A stretch of 25,109 nucleotides of DNA from Clostridia bacterium (lineage in GTDB: Bacteria; Bacillota; DULZ01), in assembly GCA_012520135.1 (NCBI GenBank), contig JAAYOX010000383.1, positions 1 to 25,109 of the forward strand, given 5' to 3'. The stretch's first letter is position 1. The number at the start of each line of letters is the position of its first letter. A program made the translations under genes and the position numbers. Positions 1 to 6,391 of the stretch are shown piece after piece. Under the pieces are notes generated by a model. That model had not been told where the DNA came from. It saw only the letters and a program-made list of their open reading frames with translations, and made no database searches.

Positions 1-50
1 CATATTGTCAGTATTCCAAATACTATTGACAACAGTCCGGCCAAAACCAA
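1..50 (-). CDS. possible 5' end of a further minus-strand gene (partial)
   Basis: Downstream of nagZ on the minus strand a purine-rich AGAGGG stretch (about 54-59) precedes TTG codons at 50 and 44. The frame from there to the window edge is open and encodes only hydrophobic residues (about 14, of the type VLAGLLSIVFGILTI), like the first membrane segment or signal peptide of a protein. Only the first few codons are in the window, so the identity is unknown and the reading is weak. It could equally be non-coding sequence. Confidence 0.25.
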   Translation of the reverse strand, partial: MVLAGLLSIVFGILTI

Positions 51-130
51 TATCCCTCTTTTCCTTTTGTATTATGGTTTCATAATTATTAACATGCTCG
101 TTAACCGTACCTGCAGCCAGAGTACTATCT

Positions 131-1807
131 CTACTCCGGAATATTTACAGGCAGTTGACCTGATGGCTCCATCACACCAAAAATTGCTTTCATTCCTGCC
201 AACATGTTAGGATACTCTGCACCGTAAACAGCCAGGTAAGCAACATCAGGTAAATACTTAGTATCGTATGGAGTACCAAGGCCGATCACTGCCAGTTTTC
301 CGGTGTCAAAAGGCAGTGTTGTGTCTTCTTTTAGATTTTCGGTAGCCAGGATTATATAATCGACGCTTACATCCAAAGATAACTGGTTTAAGTCCTCATA
401 AACCATTTTTTCCAGCATGACCTCCGGTTCCTGCCGCGCCAAGACTTCCTCGGCTGCCTTGGCCATTAAATCCACTTGGGTTTGTTTTGGAGCAAGGAGC
501 AAGACCTTTGCGCCCACTTCCGGCTTTAAAGGAACAGCCTGATGCGGATTTGCCACTAAAGTAACCGCTTCATCCGCCACTTTTTGCTCGATCAGACGAT
601 GTTCAGGATGACCGATCAGTTTTTGTGCTGACTCTATTGCTGCTGAAATATTCTTATCCTCATGCCGGAGTAAGCCGTTTTTTTCCTTAAAAGCAAGAAT
701 ACGTCTTACTGATTGGTTAATACGGTCATGGCTCAGCTCACCGGAAGCCACCGCTTCAAGAATAGATTGATAAGCCAATTCTACATCATTAGGCATGAGA
801 ATTAGATCTGCACCGGCTTTGATGGCAGTTACTACCGCTTCACCTTCACCGAAATGATCCGCAATGGCTTTCATGGTAAAAGCATCGGTTACGATAACCC
901 CTTCAAAGCCCATTTCCTGACGAAGAAGACCGTTCAACACCGGGTAAGACAAAGTAGCCGGCAATCCGCTGTCATCTACAGCGGGAAAAGTAACATGGGC
1001 CGTCATAATCATATCCACCCCATTGGCTACTGCCTCCCGGAAGGGTTTAAGTTCTACCGACTCCAATCTGTCTAAATCGTGTGGTATGGAGGGCAACCCC
1101 AAATGGGAATCCACATCTGTATCTCCATGTCCCGGAAAATGTTTTGCTACTGCCCCTACCCCTGCTTCCTGGAGACCCCTGGCATATTGGACTCCCAGAT
1201 CAGCCACCAATCCTGGATCATCACCAAAGGAACGAATGCCTATTACCGGATTGGCCGGGTTATTATTCACGTCCATCACCGGAGCGAAATTCAAGTTAAT
1301 TCCTAAAGCTTTTAACTCCTGCCCAATTGTAAAGCCTACTTGGTAGGCCAGTTCATCAGAGCCGGTGGCTCCCAGAGCCATGTTGCCAGGCATATTAGTG
1401 CCATCAGGTATCCTGCTTACACTGCCACCTTCCTGGTCAATAGCGATTAAAAGTGGTATATCCCCGGACACTTCTTGCAGAGCACCGGTTAACCGAATTA
1501 ATTGTTCCCGGTTAACGATATTTTTGCTAAACAGGATTACTCCTCCTAAATGGTAATCCTGAATTAGCTTGATTGTCCCAGGGTTCATCTCTGTAGTATT
1601 GCTTCCTTCCCACATCCGCAAGTCAGGCATCAGCATTTGCCCTACTTTTTCTTCCAGAGTCATCTGCTCCATTATCCTATCAACAAGTTGTGTTTCCTGT
1701 TCTGTTGGTTCATTCATACCAACCGGATTATGTTTGTTTTCCTTATAATACCATATTACTGTTAAAATTACTGCCATTAATACCATGATCGCTATTGTCT
1801 TTTTCAC
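131..1807 (-). CDS. nagZ: beta-N-acetylhexosaminidase, glycoside hydrolase family 3 (NagZ type), membrane-anchored
   Basis: This 558-residue protein is a family 3 glycosidase that removes beta-1,4-linked N-acetylglucosamine from peptidoglycan fragments during cell-wall recycling. Residues 4-20 form one hydrophobic segment with no lipobox Cys, so it is probably anchored outside by an N-terminal helix. The TIM-barrel domain (about 40-380) contains KHFPGHGDTDVDSH at 222-235, the hallmark of NagZ-type GH3 enzymes. Asp233/His235 fit the acid-base dyad described for Bacillus NagZ, and Asp308 in VTDAFTMKAI fits the nucleophile. About 180 C-terminal residues form the second domain seen in Gram-positive two-domain NagZ enzymes. 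The start is GTG behind a GGGGGG-rich ribosome site. It stands alone: a terminator ends the upstream genes at 1965-2011. Family assignment is firm; the exact substrate is inferred. Confidence 0.93.
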   Translation of the reverse strand: MKKTIAIMVLMAVILTVIWYYKENKHNPVGMNEPTEQETQLVDRIMEQMTLEEKVGQMLMPDLRMWEGSNTTEMNPGTIKLIQDYHLGGVILFSKNIVNREQLIRLTGALQEVSGDIPLLIAIDQEGGSVSRIPDGTNMPGNMALGATGSDELAYQVGFTIGQELKALGINLNFAPVMDVNNNPANPVIGIRSFGDDPGLVADLGVQYARGLQEAGVGAVAKHFPGHGDTDVDSHLGLPSIPHDLDRLESVELKPFREAVANGVDMIMTAHVTFPAVDDSGLPATLSYPVLNGLLRQEMGFEGVIVTDAFTMKAIADHFGEGEAVVTAIKAGADLILMPNDVELAYQSILEAVASGELSHDRINQSVRRILAFKEKNGLLRHEDKNISAAIESAQKLIGHPEHRLIEQKVADEAVTLVANPHQAVPLKPEVGAKVLLLAPKQTQVDLMAKAAEEVLARQEPEVMLEKMVYEDLNQLSLDVSVDYIILATENLKEDTTLPFDTGKLAVIGLGTPYDTKYLPDVAYLAVYGAEYPNMLAGMKAIFGVMEPSGQLPVNIPE

Positions 1808-1964
1808 CGATTTCCCCCCATTTTAGTTATACCTGTTTGGCATAGCTAATGCATCTCCAGTTAAGTTTGTCCGTTAGCAAAGTGCTAGGAGATTAGCCTT
1901 TACATAAGGGTAGCACACTCCATTTTGAACATCTAGTTTCAAACCTATGGGATCAATCTCCAGC

Positions 1965-2011
1965 AAAAAAAGGACATAGAGATTCTTGCTGTTCGAATCT
2001 GCAATGTCCTT
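1965..2011 (-). terminator. intrinsic terminator of the small membrane-protein genes
   Basis: On the minus strand a long hairpin pairs AGGACAT with ATGTCCT (outer stem) and AGATTC with GAATCT (inner stem) around a 9-base loop. It is followed by seven T residues (complement of 1965-1971). It would stop minus-strand transcription after the gene at 2117-2428 and insulate nagZ. There is no T-run on the plus-strand side, so it works in one direction only. Confidence 0.8.
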
Positions 2012-2091
2012 GCAATGTCATCATTTTCTGCCCAGTCTTAGGCCGTTTTATGCCGGCGTTTTAATTATTATTCTCCCCCTATTGCTTTAAT

Positions 2092-2107
2092 TGTTTCACG
2101 TGAAACA
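2092..2107. promoter_or_regulatory. parS: parS centromere site 1 (ParB binding)
   Basis: TGTTTCACGTGAAACA is an exact match to the 16-base Firmicutes parS consensus bound by ParB/Spo0J. It is the core of a longer perfect palindrome of 28 bases (2086-2113). It lies just after the end of the gene at 2117-2428, about 1.7 kb beyond the parB stop codon. ParB loads here and spreads as a CTP-dependent clamp to recruit ParA and SMC. Confidence 0.97.
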
Positions 2108-2116
2108 ATTAAATAG

Positions 2117-2428
2117 TTATTTAACTTTCTTAAACCGTCCTCCGGTGTTCATATATACAATCCCTACTAAAGTGGTCAAAGTAAATATTATCCAACAAAA
2201 GGTTATTAGCCAATCAATTTTGAGAACTTCCCCCAAGGCTCCAATAAAACAAACGCCTCCAAGGATAAAAATTAAGTTGCCAACAACAGCACATAAAGCT
2301 GAGGTGTCATATTTCTCTCTTTCTTCTTTACTGGCCGTATTATAGCCGGCTATTAACCAACTCCATTGTTTATATTTAATCAAGTAAGCGATAAAGGCCA
2401 AGAATAATCCTGTTGCTAAATGAATCAA
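2117..2428 (-). CDS. DUF3784-like small membrane protein
   Basis: A 103-residue protein with three predicted membrane segments (about 2-17, 46-67, 72-93). The cytoplasmic stretch KYKQWSWLIAGYNTASKEEREKYD after the first helix is the pattern of the DUF3784 family, of unknown function and common in Firmicutes. The TTG start at 2428 is chosen because GAGGTG ends six bases upstream. Longer readings to 2500 would add a polar leader with no ribosome site. Its role is unknown. It may be the last gene of the membrane island between parB and nagZ, but 368 bases separate it from the preceding gene, so it may have its own promoter. Confidence 0.72.
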   Translation of the reverse strand: MIHLATGLFLAFIAYLIKYKQWSWLIAGYNTASKEEREKYDTSALCAVVGNLIFILGGVCFIGALGEVLKIDWLITFCWIIFTLTTLVGIVYMNTGGRFKKVK

Positions 2429-2796
2429 TGTTATCACCTCAAGTAGGGACATTCCTCGGCATATCCACACAGGATAAGTAAGTGTTTGTATTTTAGCCAA
2501 TATAAAAATCCAATTAGTTATCCAATAGCCTTTTGCTAACTACCTAACAATAAGAAATGATTAAAAGAGGAGCCATTATTCCGACATGAACAGCTATTAA
2601 TAACCAGTCCTCAGTCGTCAGGGCTAGGGTGGGATTTACGGGTAAAACCGGCGCTACAGTATGGGTACTGAAAACAAGCTGATAGTATCTTATTACAAAA
2701 TAGGAAACTCGAACTGCACTGTGGTAACAATACTATCCCTAAGGGCATTACTAACATAGTACTTTGACAACAGTATGATACATCGTAATATGTATT
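2429..2796. other. 368-base gap with a start-less open stretch, possible gene remnant
   Basis: No gene with a good start is seen. On the minus strand 2544-2732 is open for 62 codons and ends at a TAG. Its translation ends in a typical membrane helix (WLLIAVHVGIMAPLLIISYC), but the frame has no ATG, GTG or TTG before the last dozen codons. It might be the tail of a decayed membrane protein gene or chance. No convincing promoter or terminator was found here. Confidence 0.3.
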
Positions 2797-2970
2797 CTAC
2801 TGCCAATGATTATTTTTGTTTATATAGATATCTAACGCCTTAACTCCCTTAAAAAATAATTTAATTCCTGCCAGGTAGAATAGTATCTCTAATATCTGTT
2901 TAATTATAGCAAGGCTAATACTGGAATAACTAAACATGCCCATAAAAATGTCCATATTTTGTCCCATCAT
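2797..2970 (-). CDS. small membrane protein of unknown function (57 aa)
   Basis: A 57-residue reading frame begins at an ATG preceded by GGGAGG eight bases upstream, a near-perfect ribosome site. It starts MMGQNMDIFMGMFSYSS. A hydrophobic stretch of about 20 residues (18-40) follows, then a basic/polar tail ending KNNHWQ. The gene follows the 169-residue membrane protein gene (3006-3515) by 35 bases on the same strand, suggesting a joint transcript. I do not recognise the family. The ribosome site and position support expression; size is the main uncertainty. Confidence 0.6.
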   Translation of the reverse strand: MMGQNMDIFMGMFSYSSISLAIIKQILEILFYLAGIKLFFKGVKALDIYINKNNHWQ

Positions 2971-3005
2971 AACGTCATCCTCCCATATACATACTTATTA
3001 CCGGT

Positions 3006-3515
3006 TCAACAATAGAACCACTCCGTAGGAAGCAGCAAAGTATAAGGAGCCGTCAATACTGCCAATAAGACAGCAGTTTTAAACCTCTCCTTTTGATGGG
3101 GAATTACTTCTTTTAAAGCAAACCGGTTATTGAAAAAGAATACTAAGGCCCCAGCCAAGACCACACATCCAAAAACAATAAGAAGAGCAGCACTGTTAGT
3201 CCAAGGATTCCACATGATGGCTGTTTCTACCTCGTAAGGAAGAGGAAACAAACCTGTAGCTACTAAACCAATTAGGGGGATGGTGCCGATAAAATCGGCC
3301 AAAAAGCCAAATAGCCAAACTTTAATAATCGATTGCCGGTATAAACCCCACAGGCCAACACTATTCTGCCCTACAATAAATAACCGATAAGCCAATAATA
3401 ATACCACACTGTCCACCACAAAGTTCCCTAGAGCAGCAACAAAAATAACCGGTGGTACCAACCATAAAAACCAAACCGGAAAGATCACATTATATAGCTT
3501 GTCTTTTTTGTTCAT
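3006..3515 (-). CDS. conserved-looking membrane protein of unknown function
   Basis: A 169-residue protein made almost wholly of membrane segments, about five (residues 10-30, 33-48, 64-84, 107-128, 146-163). Short charged loops include KEVIPHQKERFK before the last helix. The N-terminus MNKKDKLYNVIFPVWFLW and the pattern KVWLFGFLADFIG resemble uncharacterised Clostridia proteins, but no function can be assigned. Its ATG lies two bases after the stop of the 44-residue gene at 3518-3652, so the two are probably translationally coupled. It lies inside the interval bounded by the two parS sites. A channel or transporter role would be a guess. Confidence 0.8.
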   Translation of the reverse strand: MNKKDKLYNVIFPVWFLWLVPPVIFVAALGNFVVDSVVLLLAYRLFIVGQNSVGLWGLYRQSIIKVWLFGFLADFIGTIPLIGLVATGLFPLPYEVETAIMWNPWTNSAALLIVFGCVVLAGALVFFFNNRFALKEVIPHQKERFKTAVLLAVLTAPYTLLLPTEWFYC

Positions 3516-3517
3516 CG

Positions 3518-3652
3518 CTAAAGTGTACCTTCGTCTTTTAGCTCTTTAACTGCTTTTTTGACAGCTAACTTAATAACAAAATACAAGATTACGGCCGGTA
3601 TCACCAGTGAAAAAAGCAGGAAAAAAATTCGCATAACATATAATCCAACCAT
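3518..3652 (-). CDS. small single-pass membrane protein (44 aa)
   Basis: A 44-residue frame starts at an ATG with GAGGAG 11 bases upstream. It has one strong membrane helix (about 3-28) followed by an amphipathic, basic tail of the form KLAVKKAVKELKDEGTL. Its TAG stop is two bases before the ATG of the 169-residue membrane protein, a spacing that strongly suggests a coupled pair. The helix-plus-basic-tail layout is typical of small partner subunits of larger membrane proteins, but that is inference from shape only. A second frame from the ATG nearer the GAGGAG is also open for a while but is less protein-like. Confidence 0.6.
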   Translation of the reverse strand: MVGLYVMRIFFLLFSLVIPAVILYFVIKLAVKKAVKELKDEGTL

Positions 3653-3681
3653 ATTGATTAACACTCCTCATCGACTTAATT

Positions 3682-3697
3682 TGTTTCACGTGAAACA
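3682..3697. promoter_or_regulatory. parS: parS centromere site 2 (ParB binding)
   Basis: A second exact copy of TGTTTCACGTGAAACA lies between the parB terminator and the 44-residue membrane gene. It is 124 bases past the parB stop codon and 1590 bases from the other parS. It sits just upstream of the small-gene cluster on the minus strand, so bound ParB might also affect its transcription (inference). Confidence 0.97.
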
Positions 3698-3710
3698 TTC
3701 CTTATGAGCA

Positions 3711-3746
3711 TAAAAAATCCTCTATGCTTCCGGCATAAAAGGATTT
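3711..3746 (-). terminator. intrinsic terminator downstream of parB
   Basis: On the minus strand AAATCC (outer) and TATGC (inner) pair with GGATTT and GCATA around a five-base loop, with a small bulge. A run of T residues (complement of 3712-3717) follows. It ends the parA-parB transcript just before parS site 2. Confidence 0.75.
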
Positions 3747-3820
3747 CTGATTCAACATTACAGCTCCCGGCTGTATAATTTGATAAGATCTTTAACCTGA
3801 AACATAGAAGACTCTTCCAA

Positions 3821-4714
3821 TTATTCCTCAGTAAAGAAAAACTCCAATACCCGGTGCAAATCCTCAGGGCTATAGTATTCAATTATAATTTTTCCTTTAT
3901 CACCCTGCTGATTAATCTCTACTTTGGTACCCAGCCGTTCCCTGAGACGGTCTTGGTAATCCATGGCCAAACTCTTTTCCAAAGCATGCTGCCGCTCCTT
4001 TTTCTGCTTTTCTTTAGCCCTGTTGCCGGCTAAAGTCAAAATACCCTTCACTAACGCCTCAGTTTCCCGGACGGAAAGTCCCTCCCTAACTATCCTCCTA
4101 GACAGAGTTACCTGTCCATCTTCAGGTAAAGGCAAAATAGCCCGGCCATGGCCTACCGATAGTTCCCCGGCAGCCAGCATCTCCTGCACAGGACGAGCCA
4201 AGTTCAACAACCGCAACATGTTAGCTACAAAAGGTCTGCTTTTTCCAACTTTAGCAGCCACAGCCTCTTGCGAAAGACCGTGTTCATCTATTAATACTTT
4301 ATAAGCCCTAGCTTCCTCTAAAGGATTTAAGTCTTCTCGCTGGATATTCTCAATCAGGGCTATCTCCAAAAGTTCTTGATCATTAAAATCTTCAATAATT
4401 GCAGGGATAAACTTCTTCCCGGCTATCCGGCAAGCCCGCCAACGTCGCTCACCGGCAACTATTTGATAACCGTCCTGTTCCAATTTCCTGACAATGATAG
4501 GCTGAACTATACCGTGCTCTTCAATGGAAGCAGCCAGTTCAGTTAATGACGCTTCATTAAACCGGCGCCTTGGCTGGTCCTGATTAGGCACGATCTCATC
4601 TATCTTCAATTCGACAATTTTCTTCCCTGGTTCCTCCGGTTCCCTCCCGGATTGAAGACTGAAATTAGAAGGCAGTAAAGCTTCCAGGCCTTTACCTAAA
4701 CCACGCTTAGCCAT
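3821..4714 (-). CDS. parB: chromosome partitioning protein ParB (Spo0J)
   Basis: This 297-residue DNA-binding CTPase nucleates on parS and slides as a clamp, driving origin segregation with ParA and SMC loading. The N-terminus AKRGLGKGLEALL is the conserved region that stimulates ParA ATPase. The CTP-binding motif GERRWRA is at 88-94, and IENIQREDLNPLEEA (about 120-134) is the second conserved box. The helix-turn-helix follows (QEAVAAKVGKSRPFVANMLR, about 148-167), then a C-terminal dimerisation domain. The length is normal for the family. Its start overlaps the parA stop by one base, so translation is coupled. Two perfect parS targets are within 1.8 kb. Confidence 0.97.
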   Translation of the reverse strand: MAKRGLGKGLEALLPSNFSLQSGREPEEPGKKIVELKIDEIVPNQDQPRRRFNEASLTELAASIEEHGIVQPIIVRKLEQDGYQIVAGERRWRACRIAGKKFIPAIIEDFNDQELLEIALIENIQREDLNPLEEARAYKVLIDEHGLSQEAVAAKVGKSRPFVANMLRLLNLARPVQEMLAAGELSVGHGRAILPLPEDGQVTLSRRIVREGLSVRETEALVKGILTLAGNRAKEKQKKERQHALEKSLAMDYQDRLRERLGTKVEINQQGDKGKIIIEYYSPEDLHRVLEFFFTEE

Positions 4715-5472
4715 TACTTACTAATCACTTCCTTTGCCAATTCCATATACACCTCTGCCCCTTTTGACCGGCGATCATAGGTTATTATCGGTTGTCCATA
4801 GCTGGGAGCTTCACTTAACCGCACATTCCTGGGAATAATGGTTTTCATCAGCTTATCTTTAAAATGCTCCTTAACTTCTTCTACCACTTGAATGGAAAGA
4901 TTAGTCCGGGCATCAAACATAGTGCAGACAACTCCCTCCAGCTCCAATTCACTATTCAAATGCTTTTGCACCAATTGAATAGTATTCATTAGCTGGCTTA
5001 AACCCTCCAAAGCATAATACTCACATTGAATAGGAACCAAAACTGAATCAGCAGCCGTCAAAGCATTTAGAGTCAATAACCCTAAAGAAGGAGGACAATC
5101 CAATAAGATATAATCATAGCGGTCTCTGATAGGCTGCAATGCTTTTTTCAGCTTCATCTCCCGGGAAATGGCCGCTACCAATTCAATCTCGGCACCTGCC
5201 AATTGAATAGTAGCCGGCACAAGGTGTAGATTCTCCAATTCAGTTTGGACAATCACACTTTCCATGGGAACTCCGTTAATCAACACATCATAAATACAAC
5301 GAACAGTTTGTAACCGGTTAATACCCAAACCGCTGGAGGCATTGCCTTGTGGATCGTTATCAATCAATAACACTTTCTGCCCTAATTCGGCTAAACAAGC
5401 GCCCAAATTAATGGCAGTAGTAGTCTTGGCTACTCCCCCTTTTTGATTGGCAATCGCTATTACCCGGCCCAT
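4714..5472 (-). CDS. parA: chromosome partitioning ATPase ParA (Soj)
   Basis: This 252-residue deviant Walker A ATPase acts with ParB in origin segregation; in Bacillus it also regulates DnaA. The P-loop KGGVAKTT (11-18) has the signature first lysine, with Ala where many ParAs have Gly, a variant common in Clostridia. DCPPSLGLL is Walker B, and the C-terminal PRNVRLSEAPSYGQPI segment is typical of Soj. The frame is open to 5550, but I choose the ATG at 5472 because AGGTG lies six bases upstream and homologues begin MGRVIAIANQKGG. A terminator at 5551-5575 separates it from rsmG, so it probably has its own promoter in the short spacer. No noc gene is present between rsmG and parA, unlike in Bacillus. 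Confidence 0.96.
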   Translation of the reverse strand: MGRVIAIANQKGGVAKTTTAINLGACLAELGQKVLLIDNDPQGNASSGLGINRLQTVRCIYDVLINGVPMESVIVQTELENLHLVPATIQLAGAEIELVAAISREMKLKKALQPIRDRYDYILLDCPPSLGLLTLNALTAADSVLVPIQCEYYALEGLSQLMNTIQLVQKHLNSELELEGVVCTMFDARTNLSIQVVEEVKEHFKDKLMKTIIPRNVRLSEAPSYGQPIITYDRRSKGAEVYMELAKEVISK

Positions 5473-5550
5473 ATTCATCACCTGTTTCCTAAAAATCTCC
5501 ACCAATCCGCTTATACATTCCACAACCGTTAACCCGGTTCCTGCCCACAA

Positions 5551-5575
5551 ATAAAAAAACCACCTAACAGTGGTT
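5551..5575 (-). terminator. intrinsic terminator between rsmG and parA
   Basis: The minus strand reads AACCAC, a six-base loop, GTGGTT, then a run of T residues (complement of 5553-5559). The stem is six perfect pairs. It ends the mnmE-mnmG-rsmG transcript about 90 bases after the rsmG stop. Confidence 0.8.
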
Positions 5576-5665
5576 CCAGATTGTAGACAAAGATCAAATT
5601 GATGTTAATCAGAGGGCTACTCCAAGATGCAGGATTAAAGGCTGAAGACTGGCAACCGGTAATAA

Positions 5666-6391
5666 CTACTGTATAAGGGGCTTTTTACTTGGCAGGCCAC
5701 TTTTTCGAGGAAACTCTTTAGGCGTTGGCTTGACCTTTTTAATGATAATCAAGGAACGTTGATCCCCTTCTACGGGTAAATCATAATTTATTATTTCTTC
5801 TATTCGTCCCCCCAGCACTTTAATGGCATACTCACCGGCTTCCAGTTCATCCTGATAATTAGGTCCTTTAAGAGCATAGAAGTAACTTCCCACAGCAAGT
5901 AAAGGCAAACAGTATTCACATAACACCGGCACACCTGCTACAGCCCGGGCCATTACCATGTCATACTGCTGGCGATGGGTACCGTCTCTACCCAAATCCT
6001 CCGCTCTACTGTGCAAAGCTATGGCACCTTCTAACCCTAGCTTTTCTATTACCTCATTCATAAAGTTAACTTTTTTTTGCACCGAATCCACCAGGACGAT
6101 TTGTTTATCCGGCTGCCAAATCTTCAGGACCAAACCGGGGAACCCGGCCCCCGAACCTAAATCTAACATTTTACCCTGGTTATGCCAATTAAAATACACT
6201 CCTGCAGCCAAGGAATCAAGAAAATGCTTCACAGCAATTTCCCGCTCCTCTTTAATAGCCGTTAAATTTACTTTTTGATTCCATTCTGTCAATAGACCTA
6301 AATACTTCAGGTACTGCTCCTTTTGGTTTTCAGTTAAATCAACACCCAGTTCACCTAGACCCTTTTCCAGAACCGTTAAAAAATCAGTCAT
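5666..6391 (-). CDS. rsmG: 16S rRNA (guanine-N7) methyltransferase RsmG (GidB)
   Basis: This 241-residue S-adenosylmethionine-dependent enzyme methylates N7 of the guanosine equivalent to G527 in the 530 loop of 16S rRNA. The SAM-binding motif LDLGSGAGFPGL is at 76-87. The upstream block WNQKVNLTAIKEEREIAVKH, with HFLDSL, is a family signature, as is the basic C-terminal end FPRKSGLPSKKPL. The start overlaps the end of mnmG by eight bases, the usual gidA-gidB arrangement. Length is normal. In other bacteria loss of this gene gives low-level streptomycin resistance; here it appears intact. Confidence 0.97.
   Translation of the reverse strand: MTDFLTVLEKGLGELGVDLTENQKEQYLKYLGLLTEWNQKVNLTAIKEEREIAVKHFLDSLAAGVYFNWHNQGKMLDLGSGAGFPGLVLKIWQPDKQIVLVDSVQKKVNFMNEVIEKLGLEGAIALHSRAEDLGRDGTHRQQYDMVMARAVAGVPVLCEYCLPLLAVGSYFYALKGPNYQDELEAGEYAIKVLGGRIEEIINYDLPVEGDQRSLIIIKKVKPTPKEFPRKSGLPSKKPLIQ

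Noticed and set aside
1023..1346. Plus-strand frames opposite nagZ
   Set aside because: They lie within the GH3 catalytic domain, whose motifs are clear on the minus strand.
3676..3882. Minus-strand frame of 68 codons running from inside parB through the terminator and parS site 2
   Set aside because: It overlaps the parB 3' end in another frame and crosses a terminator and parS; no ribosome site and unlikely composition.
4714..5550. Longer ParA reading starting at 5550
   Set aside because: The added 26 residues precede the conserved MGRVIAIANQKGG start, have no good ribosome site and run to the rsmG terminator.
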